Assembly (NCBI RefSeq): GCF_014836945.1
Contig: NZ_JACSPX010000001.1
Span: forward strand, 799,727 to 863,726
DNA length: 64,000 bases
Direction of reading: 5' to 3'
From: Microbacterium commune
Lineage (GTDB): Bacteria; Actinomycetota; Actinomycetes; Actinomycetales; Microbacteriaceae
Shown in pieces: positions 16,890 to 27,311 of the stretch. A program made the translations under genes and the position numbers. Below the pieces are notes generated by a model that worked only from the letters and a program-made list of their open reading frames with translations, did no database searches and was not told the origin of the DNA. How positions within the stretch are numbered: the stretch's first letter is position 1; each line of letters starts with the position of its first letter.

Positions 16890-17675
16890 TCAGACGGTGA
16901 GCACGTAGCCGCGTTCATCACCGAAGTGCTGGAATCCCGCACGGGCGAGGATCGGCGCGGAGGTCGCGATGCGACCCTTGACGAGCGCGGTCGTCGCGCC
17001 GAACTCGGCGCCGAGCCGCAGCCGTTCGGCCAGCACCGCTCGGTAGGCCCCTCTCCCCCGCGACTCGGAGAGGGTGGCAGCGCCCCAGAGGCGAACGAAG
17101 CCGTCGGCGACCGTGCATCCGCCGGTGCTGACGGCGACGCCGTCGATCCTGGAGAGCACCCGCCCGCCGGTTCCGGATGCCAGCGACTCGGTGATCTCGT
17201 CAAGTTCCTCGCGAAGGCTCTCATCGGTGAGCGCGCTCTGGTGATCCCACACGGTGACGTTGATCCGGTCGATCTCGCGGAGCTGCTCCTCGGTGCGGAC
17301 GACCTCGACCGTCGCGTCGTCCGGCACGGCGGTCGGCATGCCCGAGATCGGACGAGCCAGCACCGCGACGGTGTCGACGTGCCGTGCTCCTCGTCGATGC
17401 AGCTCGTCTTCGAGGTCGGGGCTGTCGGACGCGCTGGTCCAGAAGGTGAGCTCGGTCTCGCCCCACTCGCGTGTGCGCTCGATGGCGTGCTCGAGAACCT
17501 CGGCCGGGCTTCTCGCCGAGTCGACCTGCGATGCCTTCACCCCGCCGCCGAATCGCGCAGGGTGTCGCACCAGCTGCAGGTCGGTCTTCTCCTGCTCGCT
17601 GCCGCGCGGGAACCACACCCACGCCGCAGAGGCACGAAGGATGTCGTCGACAGCGTGCACGGCGTCGCCCATCAC
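16890..17675 (-). CDS. GNAT-family N-acetyltransferase
   Basis: Predicted acetyltransferase of 261 residues. The GNAT fold is in the C-terminal half, with the acetyl-CoA loop in SESRGRGAYRAVLAERL (R-x-x-G-x-A-like, about residues 200-216) and GFQHFGDERGYVLTV as the closing strand. The N-terminal half may be a degenerate second GNAT domain. Two starts are possible: GTG at 17675 or ATG at 17672, the latter overlapping the stop of the upstream helicase gene. The substrate is unknown, and translation is probably coupled to the nuclease/helicase gene. Confidence 0.8.
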   Translation of the reverse strand: MMGDAVHAVDDILRASAAWVWFPRGSEQEKTDLQLVRHPARFGGGVKASQVDSARSPAEVLEHAIERTREWGETELTFWTSASDSPDLEDELHRRGARHVDTVAVLARPISGMPTAVPDDATVEVVRTEEQLREIDRINVTVWDHQSALTDESLREELDEITESLASGTGGRVLSRIDGVAVSTGGCTVADGFVRLWGAATLSESRGRGAYRAVLAERLRLGAEFGATTALVKGRIATSAPILARAGFQHFGDERGYVLTV

Positions 17676-20600
17676 TCGCGGTCGGCGCCGACGAGATGCG
17701 CGAAGGCGCTCAAGCGCGCGACGCCCTCAGCAGTCCAGGGCAGGTCGTCGAGCAGTGCAGGCGAGTGCACCAGGTAGGCGACGCTCTTCGCCCGGGAGAT
17801 GGCGACGTTGAGTCGATTCTGCAGCAGCAGGAACTCCGGCCCGCGCGGTGCGTCCCGCCCGCTGGACGCGGCGAGCGACGTGACCGACACGACCGCCTCC
17901 TTCCCCTGGAAGTTGTCGACGGTGCCGACGGCGACATCGCCGTATCCCGCCGCAGACAGCTCGTCGTGGACGAGCTGCTTCTGCGCGTTGTACGGAGCGA
18001 CGACGATGATGTCGCGCTGCTCGAGCGGGCGTGGCGGGTCGTCGCGCATGCCGTCGACGTAGGTGCGGCCGATGAGACCGTGCACGATGCGCACCACCTC
18101 GGCGGCCTCCTCGGCCGACTGGGTGGAGTTGCCGCGATGGCGTATCGGCACGACGTGCAGGCCCGGCTCGACACCCTCGACGATGCGCCGCTCCGCTCCT
18201 GCAGCCGAGGCCAGCCGCCCCGCGTAGGACAGCTGCGAGACGGGCGCGGCCACGGCTGGATGCATGCGCCACGACTCGGCGAGGAAGTAGCCGTACCGCG
18301 GATCGATGACCGACGAGCCGTCCATCACCCAGCCGAGTGCCGACGTGTTCACCGGCTCGGGATGCGTGCCCTGACTGACCTGCGGCAGCTGCTGCGGGTC
18401 GCCGAGCAGCAGCAGCCGCTTCGCTCCCGCCGCGACCGCGATGGTGGAGGCGAGCGAGAACTGCCCGGCCTCGTCGATCACCAGCAGGTCCAGGCCGTTG
18501 CGCTCGACGCGCCGGGTGTTGCTGAAGTCCCACGCCGTTCCACCGACGACAGCCCCGTGGTGGGCGTGCTCGGCGAGGAAGGCGGCCATGCCGTCTTTGC
18601 GGATGACGGTGAACGCGGGCTCGGCGGCATCCGGATCCTTCGGGGCCTTCGCCACCTGCGCCGCCGGCACGCCGGCGGCCACGACGCGTTCGAGCAGATT
18701 CTCGACGATGGCGTGCGATTGCGCGACGACCCCGATGCGGTATCCGTGCTCGCGCACCAGCCGAGCGATCACGTGCGAGCCGGTGTAGGTCTTCCCGGTG
18801 CCGGGAGGGCCCTGCACCGCGAGATAGCTGTCGTCGAGGTCGAGCACGCTGCGGATGATCGCGTCGATGACGTCGCCGCTGCTCTCGACCGACGCAAGAG
18901 GGGATCCGGAGGTCGTGCGCGGCGGAATGCGACGCAGGATGTCGGTGGCGGCGTCGCTCGGGAAGTCCGGCGCCGCGTGATGCAGCGATGCCGCCCACTG
19001 CTCGATGGCGCCCTGCTGGGAGAGGACGTTCGGCGGCGCCGCCGGCGCGAGGGCGACGGGCAGCTCATCCCACACCTGGCCCTGCACGGTGCGCTCGCGC
19101 ACCACGTAGCCGTCGTCGAGCACCTCGACGATCTCGACCTCGTGCGGCACGTGGATGACGCGCGAGGGCGCGGGCACGTCGAAGGGCGTGGGCACTGCGT
19201 AGAGCGCGAACGGGCGTCCGCCGACGTTCAGCGTGCTGCCCGGGGCGACCTCGCCGCGCAGGCGCACGAGCCTGGTCTGAGCTCGGCGACCCTCGTCGAC
19301 AGCCCAGTCGCTGTCGACGCCGCTGGAGCCCTCGTCGACGCGCAGCACGTCGCGGGTCGACTCCCAGATCGACACCGGCTCGCGCAGGCGCTGGAAGTGC
19401 CCCTGCCAGAAGCTCTTCGCCTCCCTCGGGTGGTAGTCGATCGCCGCGGCCGCGACCCGGTACGACGCCGCGGCCGACTCGTCATCCGCGCGGGTCGCCT
19501 CGGCCTGCAGCGCGAGTGACAGCGGTGAGGGCTCGTAGGCCCGGGTCTCGGGGTCGTCCGGCGGAGCGGGCACCACTCCGGCCTCTCTCGCGAGCGAGAT
19601 CAGCCAGTCGCGCAGTCGCCTGGTCGACACGCAGTCGTAGCGGTTGTAGTCGGCGAGGTCATCGAGGATGGCCTGCGCCTCGGCATCCCGACCGGATGCC
19701 CGCAGCTCGCGCGCCTGCACGTATCGGACGATCGAGTCGTCGCCCTTCTGCACGTCGCTCGTGCGCACCTCGTCGCCCATGTAGAGCGGCTCGAGTCTCT
19801 TGATCGAGTACGAGCGCGATCCGATGCGCACCGAGCGCAGCACGATCGGGTACAGGTCGACGAAGACGCCCTCACGCAGCAGCCGGTCGACGTCAGCCTC
19901 TCCCGCCCCGTGCCGCGCCGCCATCGCGGCCAGATGCGATGTCTCGTACGGCGCGTAGTGATAGATGTGCATGTCGGGGTGCGTCTGCCGGCGCAGCTTC
20001 ACGAACTCGAGGAAGTCGAGCAGCGCGGTCTTCTCGTCGGCGAAGGTGTGCGCCCACAGCGCCGAGTACTGCTCGGCGTTGTCTGTCCACCCGAACAGGT
20101 AGTCGATGCCCCATCGCGGGCTGTCACCGGGTGCGACGGCTTCGGTGTAGAGCGGGTCTCCCTCAAAGTCGAAGAACAGATCGCCGCGGCTGGGGCGGGG
20201 CATCATGCCGATGGCGTTCGCCGAGACGAGCTCGAAGGGCGGAGGAGCACCGGTCTCGGCCGGCGCCCCTGCCTGCAGCCGGGCCTGCGCGCGCAGCGCG
20301 CTGAAGGTGTCGGCGTTCATCCCGTCGGGCACGTCTGCGGCGTCGGCGAGATCGTCGATCGAGTGGATGCCCGCCGCGCGCAGCTTCTGCCGCTGCACGG
20401 GCCGCATGCGGGCGACCATCAGCAGGTCGCGGTGCGCCGCCACCTGCTCATCGCATGTCGCGCAGCGCCCGCACGCGGTGACCTGCAGGTCGCCGCGGTC
20501 GTCGCCCCAGGCCAGTGGCGCGCCCGCGGCACCGTCGGCGAGCCGGCGATCGGCGATCAGACTGCGCAGGCGAGCGCGGCGCACGTGGAACAGCGGAAGC

Positions 20601-21193
20601 AGATCGTCGACGCGGTGCGTGCTCGTCGTGCCGTCGCCGAGGATCAGGTCGACCTCGTCGGATCGAGGGATGCCGAGCCGATCGAGCTGATCGACATAGG
20701 CCCCGAGCTGCATCAGAGCGGTCGCGCGCGCCGTGCGGGCGAGCTTCGAGTCCTGCACACGCCAGCGCCCGGCGCTCTCCCCGGGAAGCGGCTCGTCGCG
20801 AGCGATGAAGTCGGCGAATCCGACGAACTCCGGGGTCGAGAACGCGGCCTGGAAGACCAATGACGCACCGGAGCGCAGGGCGCGCACGGTGGCGTCGACC
20901 GTGGCGGCCAGCTCGCCGGCATCCGCCGACGACACCTTCGGCAGCACCACCACGCCGGGACCGCCGTCGACGGACTCCCCCAGCTCGCCGATGTACCTCG
21001 CGAGGACCTTCTCCTCATGGCGGTCGCCGAGACGGGCTGCGCGTTCGAGCGTGGCGTCCTCGGGCTCTTCCACCGCGGGAACGCGACCGAGCTTCGCGTC
21101 GAGAGCCCGTGACCAGGCGAACTCGCACTCCGCCGCCAGCTTCAGGTCGCTGGCACTCCAGACGACCCGGTTCTCCGCTGCGATGACCCGCAC
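17672..21193 (-). CDS. TM0106-type RecB-like nuclease fused to superfamily 1 helicase
   Basis: Large cytoplasmic protein (1173 residues). The N-terminal part (about 1-560) resembles TM0106-family RecB-like nucleases: a Cys cluster CGRCATCDEQ (about residue 232) and an exonuclease-like DLFFDFEGDPLY (about residue 332) are visible. The C-terminal part is a Dna2/UPF1-like helicase with Walker A GPPGTGKTYTGSH (about 800), motif II LLVIDEAGQFSL, motif III LLGDPQQLPQVSQG and motif VI NRLNVAISRAKS. The GTG start at 21193 has GGGAGAGGGG upstream. A role in repair or processing of nucleic-acid ends is likely. Confidence 0.85.
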   Translation of the reverse strand: MRVIAAENRVVWSASDLKLAAECEFAWSRALDAKLGRVPAVEEPEDATLERAARLGDRHEEKVLARYIGELGESVDGGPGVVVLPKVSSADAGELAATVDATVRALRSGASLVFQAAFSTPEFVGFADFIARDEPLPGESAGRWRVQDSKLARTARATALMQLGAYVDQLDRLGIPRSDEVDLILGDGTTSTHRVDDLLPLFHVRRARLRSLIADRRLADGAAGAPLAWGDDRGDLQVTACGRCATCDEQVAAHRDLLMVARMRPVQRQKLRAAGIHSIDDLADAADVPDGMNADTFSALRAQARLQAGAPAETGAPPPFELVSANAIGMMPRPSRGDLFFDFEGDPLYTEAVAPGDSPRWGIDYLFGWTDNAEQYSALWAHTFADEKTALLDFLEFVKLRRQTHPDMHIYHYAPYETSHLAAMAARHGAGEADVDRLLREGVFVDLYPIVLRSVRIGSRSYSIKRLEPLYMGDEVRTSDVQKGDDSIVRYVQARELRASGRDAEAQAILDDLADYNRYDCVSTRRLRDWLISLAREAGVVPAPPDDPETRAYEPSPLSLALQAEATRADDESAAASYRVAAAAIDYHPREAKSFWQGHFQRLREPVSIWESTRDVLRVDEGSSGVDSDWAVDEGRRAQTRLVRLRGEVAPGSTLNVGGRPFALYAVPTPFDVPAPSRVIHVPHEVEIVEVLDDGYVVRERTVQGQVWDELPVALAPAAPPNVLSQQGAIEQWAASLHHAAPDFPSDAATDILRRIPPRTTSGSPLASVESSGDVIDAIIRSVLDLDDSYLAVQGPPGTGKTYTGSHVIARLVREHGYRIGVVAQSHAIVENLLERVVAAGVPAAQVAKAPKDPDAAEPAFTVIRKDGMAAFLAEHAHHGAVVGGTAWDFSNTRRVERNGLDLLVIDEAGQFSLASTIAVAAGAKRLLLLGDPQQLPQVSQGTHPEPVNTSALGWVMDGSSVIDPRYGYFLAESWRMHPAVAAPVSQLSYAGRLASAAGAERRIVEGVEPGLHVVPIRHRGNSTQSAEEAAEVVRIVHGLIGRTYVDGMRDDPPRPLEQRDIIVVAPYNAQKQLVHDELSAAGYGDVAVGTVDNFQGKEAVVSVTSLAASSGRDAPRGPEFLLLQNRLNVAISRAKSVAYLVHSPALLDDLPWTAEGVARLSAFAHLVGADRE

Positions 21194-21271
21194 GATGCCC
21201 CTCTCCCTTGCCTGCCTTCGACACTATCCGCAGGCTCGGACATCACCCGGCGCGGGTGTTCAGGGCGGTCC

Positions 21272-22090
21272 TCAGCGCCACCATCCGTCGGCGGGAGCGA
21301 CGGGAAGATGCCGCTTGTGCCGGGATGCCCGGTACTTCTGCTCGATGATCCCGGCCGCGGCCGGGTCGATCTGCCTGCCCTCGAGGTAGTCGTCGATCTG
21401 CTCATAGGTGAGCCCCAGTTCGTCCTCGTCCGCGCGACCGGGCATGCCGTCGAGCAGGTCGGCGGTGGGCACCTTCATGTAAAGGTGCTCGGGGGCGCCG
21501 AGCTGTTTCAGCATCGCGCGTCCCTGACGCTTGTTGAGCCCGGCGAGCGGGACGAGGTCTGCGGCCCCGTCGCCGAACTTCGTGTAGAAGCCGGTCACCG
21601 CCTCGGCGGCATGATCGGTGCCGATCACGAGCAATCCGTCGTGGCCGCCGAGTGCGTACTGCACCACCATCCGCAGCCGTGCCTTGATGTTGCCGCGGTT
21701 GAAGTCGGAGATGCTCTCGCCGAGGCCCTCCTCGAGGTCGCGTTCGAGCCCGTCGACGCCGTTCTGGATGTTGACCGTCACCGAGCGATCGGCTGCGATG
21801 AAGTCGATCGCGGATTCCGCGTCGGCGGCATCCGCCTGCACGCGGAACGGCAGACGCACCGCGAGGAACGTCGCCTCACCCCCGTCGGCTCGCACACGCT
21901 CCACGGCGAGCTGGGCGAGGCGGCCGGCGAGGGTGGAGTCCTGCCCGCCCGAGATGCCGAGCACGAAGCCCTTCGCGCCCGTGGCGCGCAGGTAGTCGAC
22001 GAGGAATCCGATCCTCTTCTCGTTCTCTCCCGCGGGGTCGATCTCGGGCTTCACGCCCAGGTCTTCGATGATCTGCTGCTGCACGGTCAT
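21272..22090 (-). CDS. nadE: NAD+ synthetase, ammonia-dependent
   Basis: Final step of NAD synthesis: amidates deamido-NAD using ammonia and ATP. The 272 residues carry the PP-loop [10 protein letters not shown] (about residues 46-55), and the ATP/NaAD contacts [12 protein letters not shown] and [19 protein letters not shown] are intact. There is no N-terminal glutaminase domain, so it is the short NH3-dependent form. The ATG at 22090 is preceded by a perfect AGGAGG. It is divergent from the nucleosidase gene, 49 bp away. Confidence 0.95.
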   Translation of the reverse strand: MTVQQQIIEDLGVKPEIDPAGENEKRIGFLVDYLRATGAKGFVLGISGGQDSTLAGRLAQLAVERVRADGGEATFLAVRLPFRVQADAADAESAIDFIAADRSVTVNIQNGVDGLERDLEEGLGESISDFNRGNIKARLRMVVQYALGGHDGLLVIGTDHAAEAVTGFYTKFGDGAADLVPLAGLNKRQGRAMLKQLGAPEHLYMKVPTADLLDGMPGRADEDELGLTYEQIDDYLEGRQIDPAAAGIIEQKYRASRHKRHLPVAPADGWWR

Positions 22091-22139
22091 GGCGCCTCCT
22101 TCGTCGGTACCAGTCTCCCCCAGCTGAGAGGATGGGGAC

Positions 22140-22697
22140 GTGAGACTTCTCGTCGCCGCCCTGGCATCCGAACTGCAGGCCTTCCCCGCTGAGCTTTCCG
22201 GCTTCGACCGCCTGGTCACCGGCCCGGGGAAGCTGATGGCCGCGTACGGCCTGACCCGCGCGCTCGACGCGACGCGCTACGACGAGATCGTCGTGGTCGG
22301 CACCGCCGGCGCGGTGGACGACTCCGTCGAGTCGGGGATCTACGACGTGAGCGCGGCGATCCAGCACGATGTGCAGGACCTCGACGGCGTGATCGGTCAG
22401 CACGTGTCACTGCCCTCGCGCGTCGAGACGGGTCGGGATGGCGTGACCATCGCCACGGGTGACATCTTCGTCGACGATGCCGATGCGGTCGCGAGAATCC
22501 GCGGGCTCGGCGGCGTGCTGGTCGACATGGAGACGTTCTCGTTCATCTGGGTGGCGCAGAAGTTCGACGTGCCGATCCGGGTGATGCGCATCGTGTCGGA
22601 TCGTGCGCAGGACGGCGCGACCCAGGTGTGGGACGACGTCGTCGCGGCGTGCAGCGCGCAGCTCTGGGAGCACATGCGCCGCGAGTACTCGCTCTGA
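22140..22697 (+). CDS. Nucleosidase (MTA/SAH nucleosidase-like)
   Basis: PNP/UDP-phosphorylase-fold enzyme of 185 residues, shorter than typical MTA/SAH nucleosidases (about 230). The family landmarks are [20 protein letters not shown] (about residues 47-66), [13 protein letters not shown] (purine- and ribose-binding Met-Glu) and the catalytic-type Asp in [10 protein letters not shown]. It probably cleaves 5'-methylthioadenosine or a related nucleoside. The GTG start lies 6 nt after GAGGAT, so it may be leaderless. Its stop abuts the converging sbcC stop with no gap. Confidence 0.8.
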   Translation: MRLLVAALASELQAFPAELSGFDRLVTGPGKLMAAYGLTRALDATRYDEIVVVGTAGAVDDSVESGIYDVSAAIQHDVQDLDGVIGQHVSLPSRVETGRDGVTIATGDIFVDDADAVARIRGLGGVLVDMETFSFIWVAQKFDVPIRVMRIVSDRAQDGATQVWDDVVAACSAQLWEHMRREYSL

Positions 22698-25600
22698 TCA
22701 GACCGCGCGCCGCGGTGCGTCGATGACGCTGTGCCCGTCAGGAACGGTGCGGACGCGCAGCTGAGCGGGGATCTGCTCCTGCATCGCTTCGACGTGGCTG
22801 ATCACCCCGACCGTGCGTCCGCCCTGACGCAGCTCGTCGAGGGTGCGCATCGCCGTCTCGAGCGTGTCGGCGTCGAGTGAGCCGAACCCCTCGTCGATGA
22901 AGAGCGTGTCGAGCCGGATGCCCCCGGCACGGGCCGTGACCACCTCGGCCAGTCCCAGCGCGAGCGCGAGCGACGACAGGAACGTCTCGCCGCCGGAGAG
23001 CGACTTGGCGGGTCTGGTCTGCCCGGTGAACGCGTCGAAGACGACGATCCCGAGGCCGGATGCTGCGCCGCGTGCGGCCAGCGCGTCGGAGTGGCGCAGC
23101 TGATAGCGACCGTCGGACATGTCGTGCAGTCGGAGGTTCGCGGCGGACACGATCTCTTCGAGTTCGGCGGCGAGCACGAAGGTCTCGAGGTTCATCTTGT
23201 GCGTGTTGCCCGAACGGCCGGCGAGAGCGTCGGCGAGCCCGCGGAGCACCTCGAACTCGGCTGCCTGCTCGGCCGACGCCGCATGGGCGTGCGCCGCGGA
23301 GTCGACGGTCGCGGAGAGGCTCTTCTGCACGCTGCGCGCGCGGCTGTCGGCGTCGACCGCACCCTGCCAGGCATCGCGAGCCTGCTGCGCCCGCTGCTCG
23401 GCAGGGGCGAGGTCGATCGGCTCTTCGGGGAGCATGCGCATCTCGAGGTCGAGCAGCAGCGCGCGCTCTTTCTTCACGTCGACCGCATAGGCGGTGATGC
23501 GCTCATCGAGAGCCGACAGCTCGGTCGCGCTGATCATCGCGTGCTGGGCTTCGGTGGCGTCGGCGAAGACGGACGCCTCGAGCGCCTCGGTGAGCTCGGC
23601 GCCGGCGGCATGGTCGCGCCCGGCGGCGTCGGCGTGCGCTTCGATCGCCTCGGCCGCAGCCGTGGCGATCGCGATCTGCTCGTGCGCCTCGGCGAGCCGG
23701 TCGGCGACCGTGTCGTGATCGCCGCGGGCACGTGCGATGGCCGCGTCGGCGTCGGCGATGCGCTGCTCGGCCAGGGAGAGCTCGGTGCGGGATGAGGCGA
23801 GAGCGTCGGATGCCTGCGCTCGGCGCTGCTCGAGGTCGGCGAGGCCGCGATGCAGGTCGTCGAGCCTGGCACTCAGCTCCCGAGAGCGAGCGACGTCGGC
23901 TTCGGCCGCATCGCGGGCGGCGACGACCACGGCGAGTCGTGCACGCGCGTCGTCGGCGCCGAGCCCGCCGGAGCGCTCCCGCGCGGCGGCGAGCTCGGCA
24001 GTGCGCTCGGCGAGGGCACGCGATGCGGCGCGCTCTGCTGCCGCCACCGCGTCTCGCGCGATCTCGGCGGCCTCGATGTCGTCGGCCGACACGGGGTCGG
24101 CGTGCGCGGCCGGGGCCGGATGCGCGGTCGCGCCGCACACGGCACACGGCTCGCCGTCGACGAGTGCGCTCGCCAGTTCGCCGGCATACCCGTCGAGCCG
24201 GCGCCGCCGCAGGTGCGCGAGCTCGGCCTGAGCGCGGGTGTGCGCGTCGGATGCCGCGGACTCCGCAGCAGCGGCAGCGGCGACAGCCGCCCCCAGCCGC
24301 TCGACGTCGAGCGCGCCGGCGAGCTGCCGCTCGGCGAGTGCGACGCTCTGAGCCGCGCCGTCGAGCCGGTCCGCGCCGCGTCGGGCGAGGTCGTGCTCGG
24401 AGGTCAGCTCTCGGATCTGGGCGGGAAGCGCCTCGTGCTCGGCGTCGAGGGCGGCGAGAGCTGCGGATGCCGCGTCCACCGCGGTGCGCGCGGCTGTCAG
24501 CTGAGCGCCGCGTCGAGCGGCGCCCGCCTCGAGCTCGGCGGCCTGCTGCCAGGCGCCGCTCTCGCGCGTGCGCTCGGATGCGAGGTCGCGGTAGGCGGCG
24601 GCGCGCATCCGGTCGGGCGTCGCGCCGGGCGACGTCGGGTCTGCCCGCACGAGGCCGGCGGCGCTCGCGACGGCCGCCTCCTCCGCCTGCGCTGCCGCGG
24701 CTCGATCGACGGATGCCCTGGTCGCGGCGACGATGAGGGCGCGCAGCGCGTCGGCTGCGCGAGCACGATCACGCCGCGTCGTGGCATCCGCGATCTGGTC
24801 GGCCTGCGCGTCCAGCGCCGCCAGTGCCGAGCGGGCGCGATCGCGCTCGGTCTGCGCCTGACGCTGCTCTTTGAGCAGCGCGAGCGCGGCGTCCGCCGTG
24901 GCGAGCGCCTTCTCGGCGGCGGCGCGCTCGGTTCCGAGCTGCTCGACCCGGTAGTCGGCCCGTGCGATCGCACGACGAAGACGCTCGATCCTGGCATCCG
25001 TCGTATCCGCGACGGCCTCGGCGTCGTCACCCCACAGATCGGCGTCGCCGACGATCCGCTCGGCCTCGTCGAGTCGCGCGTCGACCATCGCCCTGCTGCC
25101 GCCGAGGGCCTGCTCGGCCTCGCGCCGACGCTCGTCGAACCGGGTCTGGTAGTCGGCGAACCGGTCGGTGCCGAACAGGCGTCGCAGCAGCGCCTGGCGT
25201 TCGCGGCTGTCGGCGAGCAGGAAGTCGGCGAACCGGTTCTGCGCCAGCAGGATCACCTGCAAGAACTGCTCCTGGGTGAGCTGGAGGATCTCGTTCAGCT
25301 CATTGGCGACGTCGACCGCGCGAGCCGCGCGTCCGACCCACCCGCCCTCCGTGAGCTCTTCGAGCGAGACCGCGGCCGCCTGTTTGGTGAGCCCGCCACC
25401 GCGTTTGGCCGGCCGCAGATACTCGGGTGAGCGCGTCACGCGGTACCGGCCGCCGACGGTGCTGAACTCGACGACGACCTCGGTGACGTCGTCGGGTTCG
25501 CAGTGGTCGCTGCGCAGCCGCTTCTCGCCACCCTTCTCGTAGCGGGGCACGCCACCGTACAGCCCGAAGCACACGGCATCGAGGATGCTCGACTTGCCCG

Positions 25601-25715
25601 CGCCCGTCCGCCCGGCGATGAGGAAGATCCCGTCGTCGGCGAAGGCGTCGAAGTCGATGCTCTGACGCCCGCGGAACGGGCCGAAGCCCTCGATCTCGAG
25701 GCGGTGCAGCTGCAT
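22698..25715 (-). CDS. sbcC: Exonuclease SbcC, SMC-like ATPase subunit
   Basis: ATPase subunit of the SbcCD nuclease that trims hairpins and protein-blocked DNA ends. It has 1005 residues. The N-terminal Walker A is AGRTGAGKSSILDAVCF (about residue 34). Long Ala/Arg/Glu-rich coiled coils flank the zinc hook CAVC (about residue 508, DGEPCAVCGATAHP). The C-terminal signature SLSGGETFLSSLALAL and Walker B LDTLFIDEGFGSLD close the ATPase head. The ATG overlaps the sbcD stop by one base. Confidence 0.94.
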   Translation of the reverse strand: MQLHRLEIEGFGPFRGRQSIDFDAFADDGIFLIAGRTGAGKSSILDAVCFGLYGGVPRYEKGGEKRLRSDHCEPDDVTEVVVEFSTVGGRYRVTRSPEYLRPAKRGGGLTKQAAAVSLEELTEGGWVGRAARAVDVANELNEILQLTQEQFLQVILLAQNRFADFLLADSRERQALLRRLFGTDRFADYQTRFDERRREAEQALGGSRAMVDARLDEAERIVGDADLWGDDAEAVADTTDARIERLRRAIARADYRVEQLGTERAAAEKALATADAALALLKEQRQAQTERDRARSALAALDAQADQIADATTRRDRARAADALRALIVAATRASVDRAAAAQAEEAAVASAAGLVRADPTSPGATPDRMRAAAYRDLASERTRESGAWQQAAELEAGAARRGAQLTAARTAVDAASAALAALDAEHEALPAQIRELTSEHDLARRGADRLDGAAQSVALAERQLAGALDVERLGAAVAAAAAAESAASDAHTRAQAELAHLRRRRLDGYAGELASALVDGEPCAVCGATAHPAPAAHADPVSADDIEAAEIARDAVAAAERAASRALAERTAELAAARERSGGLGADDARARLAVVVAARDAAEADVARSRELSARLDDLHRGLADLEQRRAQASDALASSRTELSLAEQRIADADAAIARARGDHDTVADRLAEAHEQIAIATAAAEAIEAHADAAGRDHAAGAELTEALEASVFADATEAQHAMISATELSALDERITAYAVDVKKERALLLDLEMRMLPEEPIDLAPAEQRAQQARDAWQGAVDADSRARSVQKSLSATVDSAAHAHAASAEQAAEFEVLRGLADALAGRSGNTHKMNLETFVLAAELEEIVSAANLRLHDMSDGRYQLRHSDALAARGAASGLGIVVFDAFTGQTRPAKSLSGGETFLSSLALALGLAEVVTARAGGIRLDTLFIDEGFGSLDADTLETAMRTLDELRQGGRTVGVISHVEAMQEQIPAQLRVRTVPDGHSVIDAPRRAV

Positions 25716-26875
25716 CAGACGAGCGCCTCGGCGCGCACCCGGTCGTCGAGAACCTCGCGGATCAGCTCGGCCTCGCGCTCGGTCGCACCGTGGCCCGCCC
25801 GCACGTGCTCGAGGAACGCCTCGATGCGGTCGACATCGCTGACCGCAGAGCGCAGTCGCTGCGTGTACGAGCGCTCGTCGACGGTGTCTGCGCCCTCGGG
25901 CTGGTGCTGCACCAGGGCGCAGAACGGGAACCGCTCACGCAGTCGCCGCATCGGCTCGTGCTGGGGCACGGCGTCGGTGTAGACCGCGCACACCCAGTCG
26001 TCGGCGTGACGGGCGGCGTTCTCGTCGCTGAGGATCTCGTCGAGCGGGCCGGTGAGGGTGACCAGGGCGCGCGGCACGGGCAGATCGAGCCATTCGACCG
26101 ACGCGAGGCCGTGCGCGTCGAGGTCGACCAGCCACGAGCCGCGCTGCTTGTGCTGCTCGCCGAAGCTGTAGTGCAGCGGGGCGCCCGAATAGCGCACGCG
26201 CTCGCTGAGCTGCTGGCGACCGTGGATGTGCCCCAGCGCCACGTAGTCGGGCCCGTCGAAGGCGGAGAGCGGCACGAGATCGAGACCGCCCTGGCGCACC
26301 TCGCGCTCGAGCCCGGCCGTGGCGTCGACGCCGGCGGCGAAGCAGTGCGCGACCGCGACCGACCGACCCCCGTGTGCCGTCATGCCGTCGCGCACGAGCG
26401 TCATGGCGTGCTGCATCACCTGCGCCTGCGTGCGCAGCGCGCGCTCGTCATCGATCCAGTGCTGCCGCACGATGGCCGGTTCGAGGTACGGGACGCCGTA
26501 GAAGTGCACCGGGCCGTGCTCGTCATGCACGGTCACAGGCGCGGCGATCGCGAGCGGATCGGTGAGCACGTGGATGCCGTCGCGCAGCAGGCGGGAGTGG
26601 AATCCCAGCCGAGCAGCTGAATCGTGATTGCCGCTGGTCATCACGACGGTGGCGCCGGTTTCGTGCAGCGCCAGCAGGGCGTCGTCGAGCAGCCTGTAGG
26701 CGGATGCGGCGGGAGTCGCGGAATCGAACACGTCGCCCGCGACGATCACCACGTCGACCGCGTGCTCGCGCACCTGGGCGACCAGCGCGTCGAGCACCCC
26801 GGCCAGCGCCGCGACGGTCGAGTGCCCGTGGAAGGTGCGGCCGATGTGCCAGTCGGAGGTGTGCAGGATGCGCAT
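25715..26875 (-). CDS. sbcD: Exonuclease SbcD, nuclease subunit
   Basis: Mn-dependent nuclease partner of SbcC, 386 residues. Phosphoesterase motifs: MRILHTSDWHIGR (first metal ligands), VIVAGDVFDS, MTSGNHDSA and LGHIHGRQQL. ATG at 26875 is chosen because TACCGT ends exactly 6 nt upstream (leaderless spacing) and the metal motif begins immediately; a GTG two codons upstream is possible. It forms an operon with sbcC. Confidence 0.94.
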   Translation of the reverse strand: MRILHTSDWHIGRTFHGHSTVAALAGVLDALVAQVREHAVDVVIVAGDVFDSATPAASAYRLLDDALLALHETGATVVMTSGNHDSAARLGFHSRLLRDGIHVLTDPLAIAAPVTVHDEHGPVHFYGVPYLEPAIVRQHWIDDERALRTQAQVMQHAMTLVRDGMTAHGGRSVAVAHCFAAGVDATAGLEREVRQGGLDLVPLSAFDGPDYVALGHIHGRQQLSERVRYSGAPLHYSFGEQHKQRGSWLVDLDAHGLASVEWLDLPVPRALVTLTGPLDEILSDENAARHADDWVCAVYTDAVPQHEPMRRLRERFPFCALVQHQPEGADTVDERSYTQRLRSAVSDVDRIEAFLEHVRAGHGATEREAELIREVLDDRVRAEALV

Positions 26876-26968
26876 ACCCACACGGTATGCGGGGCCTCCG
26901 ACATCGTGTTCGAGGCGTGCCGCGCGGGGCTCACCCGCGCGGGCAGCCGGCCGCGAGTGTCGATCGGG

Positions 26969-27277
26969 TCAGCGTCGCCGAAGCAGATGCTGCTTGTCGG
27001 GGTGCGCGTCGAACCAGTCGGCGACGTACCAGCACACCGGGTCGATCAGGCGGTCGCCGCGCGCCTCGATCTGGGCGACAGCGCCCGCCACCACACGTGC
27101 GGCGTACCCGTGGCCACGATGCGTCGGGATCGTGAACGCGCGGGTCATCGCGACGGTCGTGCCATCGTCGCGGTAGTCCAGCACGCTCAGCAGCTCGCCG
27201 TCTCTCGTGAGCGCCCAGCGGGAGGCATCCGTCTCATCCAGGAACACGAAATCAGCGGCGTTGGGGGTTGAACTCAC
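26969..27277 (-). CDS. Short GNAT-like acetyltransferase (YjdJ type)
   Basis: A 102-residue protein of the short GNAT group (N-acetyltransferase related to human GTP-like NAT9/YjdJ). The segment TRAFTIPTHRGHGYAARVVAGAV (about residues 45-67) holds the R-G-x-G-x-A acetyl-CoA loop, and CWYVADWFDAHPDKQHLL is characteristic of this subfamily. GTG at 27277 is preceded by TAACGT with a 6-nt gap (leaderless). It diverges from the Cys-rich leader ORF, and the starts are 80 bp apart. Confidence 0.85.
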   Translation of the reverse strand: MSSTPNAADFVFLDETDASRWALTRDGELLSVLDYRDDGTTVAMTRAFTIPTHRGHGYAARVVAGAVAQIEARGDRLIDPVCWYVADWFDAHPDKQHLLRRR

Positions 27278-27311
27278 CCCACAACGTTACGTCGTATTTC
27301 GTCCGCTGGAT

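Noticed and set aside
17471..19519. 682-codon plus-strand frame opposite the nuclease/helicase gene
   Set aside because: Antisense shadow of a gene with all helicase motifs; the translation has no hydrophobic or domain pattern.
23850..25430. 526-codon frame on the plus strand opposite sbcC
   Set aside because: It is the mirror of the Ala/Arg-rich coiled coil of SbcC. No domain, no ribosome binding site, and the minus-strand gene is complete.
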